Shown: positions 43,200 to 51,281 of the stretch, in pieces
How the letters are laid out: each line of letters starts with the position of its first letter
Position numbering within the stretch: position 1 is the stretch's first letter
Program-made: the position numbers and the translations under genes
Notes under the pieces: model-generated
Told to the model about the DNA's origin: nothing
Databases searched by the model: none
The model's input: the letters and a program-made list of their open reading frames with translations, nothing else
DNA from: Nannocystis punicea
GTDB taxonomy: Bacteria; Myxococcota_A; Polyangia; Nannocystales; Nannocystaceae
DNA: 64,000 bases
Assembly (NCBI RefSeq): GCF_026965555.1
Contig: NZ_CP114040.1
Span: 1,488,001 to 1,552,000, forward strand
Direction: 5' to 3'

Positions 43200-44933
43200 T
43201 CACTGCGGGGCGCGGTGGATGAACAGATCCATCTCGCCCACGCTCTCGAGCAGGCCGTCGCCGAGATCGAGGGTGCCGAAGAACCGGCCGAGCAGGGCGA
43301 GCTCGCCGTCGGGGCCGCGGTCCGCGGCGGTGAAGTAGCCCCAGCTGCTGTCATGAAGGCTGCTCGTCAGGGGGGCGCCCGCGAGGTCGTAGTGCGCGAG
43401 GAACGGGCGGAGCTCGTCCGGAGGCGTGGTCAAGGCGCCGCCGCCGAAGTCGAAGCTGCCGCGCAGGGAACCGCCGAGGACGATCCGGTCGTCGACCGCC
43501 AGCGCGTGGACGTTGAGGTGCGTGTCGCCGGGCGAGATGTCGTGGTTCCACGCCAGCTGGCCGGTCTCGTCGTAGCGAGCGACGAAGTGGTCGAGGCCGG
43601 AGCTGCCGGTGAAGACGACGCCGCGGGCGGCGTCGGTGCCGAGGCGATAGGGCGAGCGCTTGTCGTCGAAGAAGCGGGCGCTCCAGCGGTGGGCGCCGTC
43701 CGCCTCGAACTGGGCGACGAAGGTCGGGTCGCCGGTGAACACCACCGGGCCGCCGCCGAAGTCGGTGTCGCCGCCGGCGTGACCGAAGGCGGACAGGATG
43801 TCGTCGGGGCCGACCGACAGGGCTTGCACCGCGACGTCGGAGGCGGCCTCGTAGGTGCGTTGCCAGACGAGGGAGCCCCCGGGATCGAAGGCCGCGAGCA
43901 GGCCGACGTAGTCGTCGCTGACGATCGGCTCGCCGCCGAGGTCGAGGTCGCCCCTGCTGGCCCCGCCGACGACGATCGTCCCGTCGGCCTGAATGACGAG
44001 GTCGTGGATCCGCTGGTGGTCGTCGTCGCCGAAGCGGCGCGCCCAGTGACGCGCGCCGTCCGGGCCGAACTTGACGAGGAACATGTCCTCGGTGGGGAAG
44101 ACGAGGTCGTCCTGCGTCTCGGTGCCGGGCACGGCGGTCAGGATCTGGTTCTGGATGGCGATCCGGCCGGTGAAGCTGCCGCCGACGACGACATTGCCGG
44201 CGCAATCGACGGCCATGGCCGTCTCCACGATCTGCGAGTAGGTGTTGTCGAACACCACGGGCACGACGTGGGCGCTCCACTGGAACTCGCCGGTGGCGGC
44301 GTAACGGACGAGGGCGTGATAGCTCTGGCCCTGGGTGTCGACGGTGCCGTCGCCGAGATCGAGCGCGCCCACGAAGGTGAGGTGCGAGGTGACGGCGCCG
44401 TCGGGAGCGACGGCGACCTCCCACGGCGCCGTGTATTTGCCAGGAACTCCGTGGCCGCGGGTCCACAGCGCGGGATCTGCGGCGGTGTCCGAGTCCGTGA
44501 GCGCGAGGCAGACGGCCTCCTCGTCGGTGGCCGTGGTGCTCTCGAAGGTCGTCCCGCCGTCCGTCGAGGTCCCGGTGGTCGAGGTCGTGTCCGTCGTGGT
44601 GGAGGTCGTGGCGCCGTCCGTGGTCGTGGTGGTGCTGGCGGTGCCGGTCGTCGAGAGGTCGCCGGTCGTGCCCGTCGACGAAGTGCCGGTCGGCAGGAGG
44701 TCGCCGGTGGTGCCGGTCGTGTCGGTGGTGCCGGTCTGCGGCGGTGCGCTCGTCGGCGTGGTCGAAGATCCGTCCGCATCGGTCAGGGAGACCGCGGTCC
44801 CGCTCGAGGTGGCGCCGGAGTCCGGGGTGGTGTCGCCGTCGCCGCAGCCGACCTGCGCCGCCACGGCCGTGACGGCCAGCCACAGAGCGAAGTCGAGGTT
44901 CCGGAGGTTCGAATCGTCGCGAGCAGTGTCCAT
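43200..44933 (-). CDS. Beta-propeller lipoprotein with Ser/Thr linker
   Basis: 577 residues. The N-terminus has a hydrophobic segment ending QVGC at residue 30, a possible lipobox, followed by ~100 residues of Thr/Ser/Gly/Asp linker (GTSTTGTTGD-like units). From ~145 on, SBBP-like blades recur: each has an 'F-x-ALDLGDG' or 'GDLDLGGEPI' strand and an 'ARF-x-DD' or 'WARRFGDDD' strand. These are the delta-propeller repeats common in myxobacterial surface proteins. Probably exposed and ligand-binding. It is convergent with the nucleotidyltransferase gene. Confidence 0.85.
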   Translation of the reverse strand: MDTARDDSNLRNLDFALWLAVTAVAAQVGCGDGDTTPDSGATSSGTAVSLTDADGSSTTPTSAPPQTGTTDTTGTTGDLLPTGTSSTGTTGDLSTTGTASTTTTTDGATTSTTTDTTSTTGTSTDGGTTFESTTATDEEAVCLALTDSDTAADPALWTRGHGVPGKYTAPWEVAVAPDGAVTSHLTFVGALDLGDGTVDTQGQSYHALVRYAATGEFQWSAHVVPVVFDNTYSQIVETAMAVDCAGNVVVGGSFTGRIAIQNQILTAVPGTETQDDLVFPTEDMFLVKFGPDGARHWARRFGDDDHQRIHDLVIQADGTIVVGGASRGDLDLGGEPIVSDDYVGLLAAFDPGGSLVWQRTYEAASDVAVQALSVGPDDILSAFGHAGGDTDFGGGPVVFTGDPTFVAQFEADGAHRWSARFFDDKRSPYRLGTDAARGVVFTGSSGLDHFVARYDETGQLAWNHDISPGDTHLNVHALAVDDRIVLGGSLRGSFDFGGGALTTPPDELRPFLAHYDLAGAPLTSSLHDSSWGYFTAADRGPDGELALLGRFFGTLDLGDGLLESVGEMDLFIHRAPQ

Positions 44934-45172
44934 CGGTCGGCGCCCTCGGCAGGAGCGGTGGCCAGGTGGAGCCTATTCTTTCACGATCGGTCCCCCGCCA
45001 CGGGCACGGATCGTGCGGTCGTTCGCCGTCACGTGCGGCGGGCCGGGCAGGCGTGCCGGGCCGCGGCCGGACGGGCCGCGCTTGCCAGCCGGATCTCGAG
45101 CCGATAGCGTGACCGAAGTCGGACAGGTTCACGTTCGCCAGCTTGAACGCGCGCCGCATCGCGGGTTGACAC

Positions 45173-45658
45173 ATGGCCGACACATGCACGCTCTTCGTCT
45201 CGCGGCGGATCGTGACGCAAGTGCGGAGATTGGTGCTGGCGTTCGCGGCGCTGGTCTCGGCGTGCGCGACCGCGGCGGCGCCGCAGGCCAGGCCGCCGGA
45301 GCCGCGCATGGGGTACCTGGCGATCGAGGTCTCTCCCGCCGAGAACGCCCCGTCGGACGGTTACTGCTGGAGTTCGACCGCGCGTTCGGCCGCCGGCGGG
45401 GAGCCCGTATTCGCCGAGGACGGCTGTGTGCGCTCGGGCGGGGTGAGCCGTGGCGGATGGCTCGAGCCGGGCGAATACACCGTCGAGCTGGTCCACTGCG
45501 CCGGCGCGGACTGCAACGCCGAGCGCGACCCCTCGAGGTACCCGCTGGCGTGCCCGCCCATCCGGGTGACCATCGTCGCAGGCCGGCTGGCGAAGGTGCG
45601 GGAGCGGTGGTCGGTGCCCGACGATTGCGCGGCCGGGGTCCACGAAGCGCCCCTGTGA
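45173..45658 (+). CDS. Small predicted lipoprotein of unknown function
   Basis: 161 residues from ATG 45173; the signal would be long (SRRIVTQVRRLVLAFAALVSAC), and a GTG at 45212 would give a more usual n-region. Lipobox LVSAC. The mature part has a PEGA-like carboxypeptidase-regulatory look (GYLAIEVSPAENAPSDG, WLEPGEYTVELVHC) with six Cys, so it is probably a single all-beta domain anchored in a membrane. Function unknown. Confidence 0.65.
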   Translation: MADTCTLFVSRRIVTQVRRLVLAFAALVSACATAAAPQARPPEPRMGYLAIEVSPAENAPSDGYCWSSTARSAAGGEPVFAEDGCVRSGGVSRGGWLEPGEYTVELVHCAGADCNAERDPSRYPLACPPIRVTIVAGRLAKVRERWSVPDDCAAGVHEAPL

Positions 45659-46080
45659 GCGTGGAGCCGAGCTTCGGCCGCGATGAGATGTCTCGAGGGA
45701 CAGGTCGTCGCCGCGGCCCTTCGTGTCGAGCCGGACGTCGCCGTGTGAGGATATGTCTCGAGGGACAGGTTTTTTGGATGGCCTCTGTGCTGTCTTTGGA
45801 GACAGGTCGACGGGCTCGTGCGTGCTGCGTCCCGCGCGGTGACGGATCGGCGATCGAGATCTCGGGGGAATCTCTCGACCCGATCGCGACTGCGATCGCG
45901 GAGGTTTTGCCCGGGGGCCGAGGGCCGCGCATCCGGGGGAGCCTGGCTCGCTGGCGACCTCCGCCCATACGGCGTCGGGCGTGCGCGCTCGCAGCCGTTC
46001 GCCGCGCCCCTGGCGCGGTGGGCTCGAGGTGGCCTTGTGGCTTGGCGGACCGCGGGCCCGTTGGCACTCTCGGGGTCCGC
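45659..46080. other. Intergenic region, 422 bases, with short direct repeats
   Basis: No convincing gene. It holds two exact 18-base repeats and a degenerate third (see repeat entry), plus GTTTTTTGG at 45771-45779, a T-rich spot that could end the upstream transcript. The remaining 250 bases before the next ATG show no feature I can support. Confidence 0.5.
45688..45806. repeat. Direct repeats ATGTCTCGAGGGACAGGT (two exact copies plus one degenerate)
   Basis: Exact copies at 45688-45705 and 45755-45772, spaced 67 bases apart. A relic, GTCTTTGGAGACAGGT, lies at 45791-45806. Each is partly palindromic around CTCGAG and shares the ATGTC ... GACAGGT ends with the copy at 36234, so they belong to the same dispersed family. 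Confidence 0.75.
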
Positions 46081-47154
46081 ATGCGCACGCTCGTCGTCTC
46101 GCTCTGCCTCGCCGTGGTCGCCTGTAGCACCGACGGCGGCGTCGCCACGGACGAGCCCGGGGAGAGCGGCGTCGGGGCCGTGACCGCGACCGGCGAGCCC
46201 GGGAGCACCACCGACGGGCAGGCGGCGACGGGCGAGGCGACGGGCGAGCCGCCGGGCGATTCGACGGGCGAGCCGCCGCCGGGCTGCGGCGACGGCATCG
46301 TGGAGTCGCCCGAGACCTGCGACTTCGGGGACCTCAACGCCGACGACGGCCCGTGCACGCTGTCGTGCCAGTTCGCCGTCTGCGGCGACGGCCTGGTGTA
46401 CGCCGGGGTCGAGGTGTGCGACGACGCCAACCTCATCGAGTCCGACGGGTGCCCGAACGACTGCGTCCCGGGCGGCTGCGGCAACGGCTACGTCGAGCCC
46501 GGCGAGGCCTGCGACGACGGCAACGACAGCGACGAGGACGACTGCCTCGGCACCTGCGAGGACGCGCGCTGCGGCGACGGCTTCGTGCAGGCGGGCGTCG
46601 AGGAGTGCGACGACGGCGACGACGACGACAACGACCAGTGCACGACCACGTGCGTGCCCCCGACCTGCTCCGACGGGGTGGCCAACGGCTACGAGCCGGA
46701 CGTCGACTGCGGCGGCCCCTACTGCGGAAAGTGCTCGCTCGGCGCCAAGTGCTTCAACAACCAGGACTGCGACCAGGCGGTGTGCAAGGACCAGCATTGC
46801 GTGCCGCCGCTGCCGCTGATGCCGCACGACTGCGCGCCGGCGTCGGTCAGCGCGGCGCAGGCCTGGCAGGCCGTCGCCGGGTCGTGCAGCTGCCACGGCA
46901 AGGGCGTCGGCACCAGCCTGATCTTCAAGGACGCGGGCAGCTTCCGCGACAGCATGCTCGGCGTGCCGTCGACGATGGCGACGATCGACATCGTCACGGC
47001 CGGCGACGTCGACCGCAGCTACCTGCTGTTCAAGCTGCTCAATCAGCAGACCAACGTCGTCGGCGGCGGCGGCAACCCGATGCCGATCGGGAAGGTCCTC
47101 ACCGAGGCGCAGCTCTGCACGGTGATCGAGTGGGTCCGCAGCGGGGCGAAGTGA
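46081..47154 (+). CDS. Lipoprotein with myxobacterial Cys-rich (CGDG/CDDGN) repeats and cytochrome-like C-terminus
   Basis: 357 residues from ATG 46081. Signal ending in the lipobox VVAC, then a Gly/Glu/Thr linker. Residues ~70-225 hold at least four disulfide repeats of the form CGDG-x-V-x-x-GVE-x-C-D-DGN-x(5-7)-D-x-C-x(4)-C, a domain described mainly from Myxococcota. GSCSCHGKGVG near residue 265 and the later helical VLTEAQLCTVIEWV resemble planctomycete-type cytochrome c domains, but the CSCH spacing is not CxxCH, so haem binding is doubtful. Anchored outside; possibly part of an electron-transfer or scaffold complex. Confidence 0.8.
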   Translation: MRTLVVSLCLAVVACSTDGGVATDEPGESGVGAVTATGEPGSTTDGQAATGEATGEPPGDSTGEPPPGCGDGIVESPETCDFGDLNADDGPCTLSCQFAVCGDGLVYAGVEVCDDANLIESDGCPNDCVPGGCGNGYVEPGEACDDGNDSDEDDCLGTCEDARCGDGFVQAGVEECDDGDDDDNDQCTTTCVPPTCSDGVANGYEPDVDCGGPYCGKCSLGAKCFNNQDCDQAVCKDQHCVPPLPLMPHDCAPASVSAAQAWQAVAGSCSCHGKGVGTSLIFKDAGSFRDSMLGVPSTMATIDIVTAGDVDRSYLLFKLLNQQTNVVGGGGNPMPIGKVLTEAQLCTVIEWVRSGAK

Positions 47155-47309
47155 CTGCGGGCGCCTCCGCTGAAGGCGCGAGCGGGAATGTCGAGACGAG
47201 CGAGAGCGCGGGCGGACGAGGTCCCGTGATTCGGCTCGTGCTCGCGTAGGCCTCGACACGCGGCTTACACGACGAGGATGTCGACCGCGTCCGACGCCGG
47301 GCCGCGGCC

Positions 47310-47595
47310 TCACTGGAGCGTCGCGGAGCGGACGCAGAGCGCGTCGGCGACGGCGAGCGCCTCGGCCTGGTGCGCGTCGGCGGCGAAGATCGACAGCCAG
47401 AAGCGGATCTTGTCGACCTCGAGCTCGACCAGCGTCTCTCGCGTCCCGGCCTCGTACACTTGCAGCGGGAGGGTGCCGCCCGCGAGGAAGCGCCGCAGAC
47501 GCGGAGCGCAGCCCGTCGATGCGCCCGGTGGGTGGGCCGATTTCTCGGGCGGTCGTGGCCGCGGAGACGGTGAGCCTGTTCATGGTGCACCGCAT
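47310..47595 (-). pseudogene. Small frameshifted gene (~95 codons), function unknown
   Basis: ATG 47595 follows GAGGGG nine bases upstream, and the frame gives MRCTMNRLTVSAATTARE and on to GRIDGLR. After a +1 shift near 47500-47520, the sequence continues LRRFLAGGTLPLQVYEAG and then VDKIRFWLSIFAADA up to a stop at 47310. Neither frame makes a plausible protein alone, while the joined one does: a compact domain of unknown family, also without a signal. It is a pseudogene, a programmed frameshift or a sequencing error. Confidence 0.5.
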
Positions 47596-48025
47596 GAGTG
47601 CGCGCCCCTCGACCGACCGCGCCGGCCTGGCGCGCCGCACCGGGACCGACGCGGCCCGGGCGTACGCGTGGCTGGCGGTCTGCCTGGCCGAGCTCGAGCG
47701 ACCGGAGGAGGCGCGGGCGGCGATCGCCGCGGCCCGCGAGGCGGCGGCGCGACACGGCAGCCGGATCGCGGCGATCCTCGGCACCGCCCACCGGGTGCTC
47801 GACGATATCGAGGCCGCCGAGTCGCTGGCACGCGCGGGCCTGGTGGAGGCGTGGGCCGACGGCCCGGGGTACGCGTGGGTCGACGACCTGCGCGTGTGCA
47901 CCGAGCTGCTCGAGGACCTCGACCTGCCGACCGAGCCGCCCGCGCTCGAGCCGGTCGAGCCGCCGCGGCTGGCGTGCGAGGCCGAGCTCCTGGCGTACAT
48001 CGCCGAGCTCGAGGCCTGGGCGTGA
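47594..48025 (+). CDS. Helical, TPR-like protein of unknown function
   Basis: About 143 residues from ATG 47594 (47582 possible). Helix-turn-helix pairs of TPR type: AYAWLAVCLAELERPEEARAA, SRIAAILGTAHRVLDDIEAA, then a Leu/Glu-rich tail (LEDLDLPTEPPALEPVEPP) ending LAYIAELEAWA. The start overlaps that of the frameshifted minus-strand gene, which casts doubt on one of the two starts. Confidence 0.5.
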   Translation: MSARPSTDRAGLARRTGTDAARAYAWLAVCLAELERPEEARAAIAAAREAAARHGSRIAAILGTAHRVLDDIEAAESLARAGLVEAWADGPGYAWVDDLRVCTELLEDLDLPTEPPALEPVEPPRLACEAELLAYIAELEAWA

Positions 48026-48186
48026 GCAGAACGCGAGCGGCGGCAGGCGTGGTGTCGACTCGAGCTCGAGCTTCGCATTCGTACGATCCGCGCCCAGGGG
48101 CGGCGCGTGGGGGCGTCGAGCTTCAGGGGCCAGGCCTGCGGCTCGGCGCCGCGCGACCGCGAGTCGTCGCGTGAACCCGATCCTAG

Positions 48187-48208
48187 TACATGTCCTCGAG
48201 AACATGTA
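48187..48208. repeat. Dispersed palindrome, copy upstream of the Asp-Leu repeat gene end
   Basis: TACATGTCCTC, then GAGAACATGTA. It is a near-perfect palindrome (one mismatched pair) around CTCGAG, between the 3' ends of the TPR-like gene and the Asp-Leu repeat gene (convergent). Confidence 0.65.
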
Positions 48209-48294
48209 ACGAATCGAGCTCGACGCGGCGCCGGCTGCGAACCTCGGAGGTTCGGGCCTCCTCCGAGGCGAGTGTCACGACGCCGATCGCGGCG

Positions 48295-49032
48295 TCACAG
48301 GCAGCCGCAGCCGCCGACGTAGAGGTCGGCGTCGCAGAACAGCGCCCCGTCGAGCTCGCAGGCGGCGTAGCACTGGGCGATGAGCTCGACCTCGCAGGCG
48401 GCGAAGGCGTGCAGGTCGGCGTCGAGGCCGAGCTCGGCGATGCAGGCGGCCTCGACCGCCAGGGGCTTGCACTTCGCCACGCACTCCAGGCCCAGCGCCA
48501 CCTCGCACTCGACGTCGAGGTCGAGGTCGAGGTCGATGCAGGCGTCGAGCTCGAGGTCGACGTCGACGCCGAGGTCGACGTCGAGCGCCGCGTCGAGGTC
48601 GAGGTCGACGCCGAGCAGGCCGCCGAGGCAGATGTCGGCCCCGACGAACAGGCCGTCGCAGAACAGCGCGCCGCCGGCCTCGATCTCGGCCTCGCAGTGG
48701 GCCGTCACCTCGGCGAGGCACGCGGCGAACAGCTCGAGGTCGGCGTCGAGGCCGAGCTCGGCGACGCAGATCGCCTCGACGCTCAGCGGGTTGCAGGCGA
48801 GCGCGGCGTCGACGTCGACGACGACGCCGCAATCGGCGCCGAGGTCGAGGTCGAGGTCGAAGCAGGCGCCGAGGTCGAGGTCGAGGTCGAGGTCGAGGTC
48901 GAGGTCGATGTCGATGCCGCCGCCGCCGCAGCCGAGCAGGCACAGGTCGATCAGGGCGTTGGCCGGTGTGACCGCGCTCGCGGTGGCAGAGAACGCGAAG
49001 ACGGTGAGGACGGTGGAAATGGTGCGTGACAT
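48295..49032 (-). CDS. Secreted Cys-rich protein with alternating Asp-Leu repeat tracts
   Basis: 245 residues from ATG 49032, preceded by AGAAGGGATTCCC. A signal peptide to about residue 25 (ATASAVTPANA) has no lipobox at the cleavage site. Next is a tract of repeated IDLD/DLDL residues (IDIDLDLDLDLDL), a Cys-rich module (CNPLSVEAICVAELGLDA, AHCEAEIEAGGALFC), a second tract (DLDLDAALDVDLGVDVD), and a second copy of the module (CKPLAVEAACIAELGLDA). Alternating Asp/Leu would form beta-strands with one acidic face, a pattern suited to calcium binding or to packing on another sheet. About 22 Cys imply disulfides. I recognise no named family. Confidence 0.8.
   Translation of the reverse strand: MSRTISTVLTVFAFSATASAVTPANALIDLCLLGCGGGGIDIDLDLDLDLDLDLGACFDLDLDLGADCGVVVDVDAALACNPLSVEAICVAELGLDADLELFAACLAEVTAHCEAEIEAGGALFCDGLFVGADICLGGLLGVDLDLDAALDVDLGVDVDLELDACIDLDLDLDVECEVALGLECVAKCKPLAVEAACIAELGLDADLHAFAACEVELIAQCYAACELDGALFCDADLYVGGCGCL
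48871..48918. repeat. Hexanucleotide (GAGGTC) tandem tract coding for Asp-Leu
   Basis: About seven near-perfect GAGGTC units within the Asp-Leu protein gene; a second tract lies near 48500-48545. Such slippage-prone repeats can change the length of the acidic beta-tracts between strains. Confidence 0.85.
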
Positions 49033-50215
49033 GGGAATCCCTTCTCGTCGCCGGCGCCGTCGACATTGATAGGATCGACGGGTCCGGTGAATACCCGCGG
49101 CGTATCCGCGGCCATTGGTGGGCTTAGGATGGGTGCCCCGGCCGGCCCGGGCAAACGACAACGGTGGCCCGGCTCACATTCGGCGTGGGGTGCGAACCGG
49201 TGTTATCCGGGGAGTAGAGGCCGTCTCGCGCCGTCCGGCCGCAGACTCTGCGGTCGCGCCCGGTGGCGTGAATCGGGGGAGCGTACACCCCATTCTTCGC
49301 AGTCTGCCCCCGATACGCGCCCGCCTGCGTGCAAAGCAGGCCTCGCGCCACGCGACCGGCGTTCGAGCGGTCGTGTCTCCATGCGGACAATCGCGGGCGC
49401 TGGGGTGTGAAGTCGACATTGCTCGGAGTCGCAGGAACGGCCGAGGCTGCGGCGATGGCTCGCCGCGTCGCCGCGCGTGATGGGTCGTGAAGGGGCGCGG
49501 CGCGGGAAATTCGTGAGGTGCCGATCAGGCGGTGGCTGCGCGATCGCCTCGAAGGTCTGCGATTTTTGGCCCTCGTGATTCATGACCGTTCGCGGTCGGC
49601 GAGCCGGCGGAGCTGCGGGGCCCAGGCGAGGTCCCGGAACCTCGCGACCGGGGGCTCGATCGTCCATTGCGGGGACGCTGTCTGCGCATTCAAGCGAGCT
49701 CGAGTGTACCGGTAGCGACCGTCGTCAGGATTCGTGCATGCGATTCGCCGGAGTCGGCCCGGGCGGACTCGAGGGTCGACGGAGGCGTGAAGGTGCGCTG
49801 AATTCGTGGCCGAGGTAGCGGTCGCATCACGGGATGGTTGCAGCTCGCCGATCGGAATTCCGCGGGCGATGGGTGGAGCGGCGATCGGGGTCGGGCCGGC
49901 CCTCCGTGTCGGCCACCATGCACGAGGGCGCCGGCGCTCCCGCGACGGCCTCGCACGTCGTCTGCTGTCACGCCTCGGCGGGGGCCCGGGAGGCGAGTCG
50001 GACGGGCGACGCTGAAGGGCCTCGACGCGGTGGGGGAGGTCCGCGTCGGACGCGGGCCCGGACGCGGGCTCGGGCCGGATGCACGGCCTCCGGGGCTGCT
50101 GCGAGCGGCCGGTCAGATTCGCCGGCTGGTGCGAGTTCGGGGCTCGTACCCTCGGACTCTGTGCGCGGTTTCGTCGGAGGTTGCGGGGGCGCGCGGACGA
50201 TGAAAGGCTCGGCGC
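49033..50215. other. Large intergenic region, 1183 bases
   Basis: I see no ORF with the codon bias of the neighbours; the open frames are short or Arg/Gly/Ala-rich shadows. The stretch 49060-49560 is less GC-biased than the genes around it. No tRNA-like cloverleaf, CRISPR pattern or clear inverted repeat was found by eye. It may hold an unannotated small RNA or a decayed gene. Confidence 0.45.
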
Positions 50216-51205
50216 ATGACGAAGACTCCACGGGCGTCGAGTGGCCGGGCGGCGGCGCGGTGCGTCGGCCTCGTGCTCGCGTGCGTCGCGGGAGAAGCGG
50301 CGGCCGACGGGGTGCCGTTCGACTCCGAGAAGTACATGGAGGCCGAGTCGAGCATCGAGGTCTTCGGGGTGGCGGCGCTCGGCGACGTGGTCCTGGTCGT
50401 GTACCCGTATCCGTGCGAGACGTGGGGAGACTTCGAGCGCTTTGAGCAAGCGGTGAGAGAGGGCGCGAAGGGGAAGGTCGAGCTCGAGGTCGCGATCGAC
50501 GACACCGAGGAGGAGAAGCGCGGATACCTGGTCGTCCGCGAGGGCGAGCGCTTCGAGAGCACGACCGGCTACGAGGGGCCGATGGCCAATTGCTACTTCT
50601 TCGGGCTGCCGCGCGCGGAGTTCCCGGCCTTGGACGGGGCGATCGCTCGCCTCGACGCGATGACGCACGAGGAGCGATGGCGGCTGTTCTCGCGCGATCC
50701 GTCGCTGCTGCGCACGGGCGTCCCGCTGGCGATGCCTGGCGTGGTCAAACTGTTCACGGAGCGCTCGCGGGTGGTGAGGTACGAGGTGCGGCGCGAGGGC
50801 ACCGGGCTGGCGATCGAGGCCGTGCGCTGGACGTGGGGCAGCGGGCGCGTACAGGACCCGCGCAAGCCGTCGCGCAGGGACGTGAAGGTGATCGATCCGT
50901 ACGAGGTGCTCGACGACGAGGTGGAGGCCAGGTACTTCGCCGGGAGCCTGGTCGGGACCCCGTGGGCGGCGGGCGCGGAGGAGCCGAGCGTCGAGAAGGC
51001 GCCGGCATCCGTAGGGGCGACGGTCGAGGCGAAGGCGGTGAGCGAGGCGAAGGCGGTCGAGGTCGAGAAGCCGGCGCCGGTCGCGGCGCCTGCGGCGAAG
51101 GACGAGGCGGACGCGCCGGCGCTCGACCCGGAGCTGGTCTACGGCGGGGTGTGCCTGCTCGTCGCGGCGGGGGCGGGGCTCCTGTTGCGGCGGCGGCGTG
51201 GGTAG
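50216..51205 (+). CDS. Secreted protein with C-terminal membrane anchor and Arg tail
   Basis: 329 residues. The signal peptide (AARCVGLVLACVAGEAAA) may be cleaved after EAAADG. Residues ~35-250 form a mixed domain I do not recognise (YMEAESSIEVFGVAALGDVV, ANCYFFGLPRAEFPALDG). A Val/Glu/Ala/Lys-rich linker (EAKAVSEAKAVEVEKP) follows. The last residues are LVYGGVCLLVAAGAGLLLRRRRG: hydrophobic helix plus Arg cluster, the layout of MYXO-CTERM/PEP-CTERM-type sorting signals, although the usual Cys-containing motif is not clear. Likely surface-bound in the outer layer. Function unknown. Confidence 0.75.
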   Translation: MTKTPRASSGRAAARCVGLVLACVAGEAAADGVPFDSEKYMEAESSIEVFGVAALGDVVLVVYPYPCETWGDFERFEQAVREGAKGKVELEVAIDDTEEEKRGYLVVREGERFESTTGYEGPMANCYFFGLPRAEFPALDGAIARLDAMTHEERWRLFSRDPSLLRTGVPLAMPGVVKLFTERSRVVRYEVRREGTGLAIEAVRWTWGSGRVQDPRKPSRRDVKVIDPYEVLDDEVEARYFAGSLVGTPWAAGAEEPSVEKAPASVGATVEAKAVSEAKAVEVEKPAPVAAPAAKDEADAPALDPELVYGGVCLLVAAGAGLLLRRRRG

Positions 51206-51281
51206 CACGAGCTCGAAACGCCAGGCGAGAGTCCGCTCGGGCCAGGTGTCTCGATCGCCCGCGACTTCTCCTGGCATCCTG

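Noticed and set aside
45361..48078. 905-codon minus-strand frame
   Set aside because: It runs across several real plus-strand genes and is extremely Arg/Ser/Ala-rich. Only its first part (about 47505-47595) is used, for the frameshifted small gene.
48500..48918. Possible CRISPR or minisatellite DNA element
   Set aside because: The repeat is a six-base coding unit inside the Asp-Leu gene, without spacers.
49033..50215. Several open frames of 60-200 codons in both directions
   Set aside because: None has a good ribosome site together with the codon bias of the neighbours; compositions are Arg/Gly/Ser-rich.
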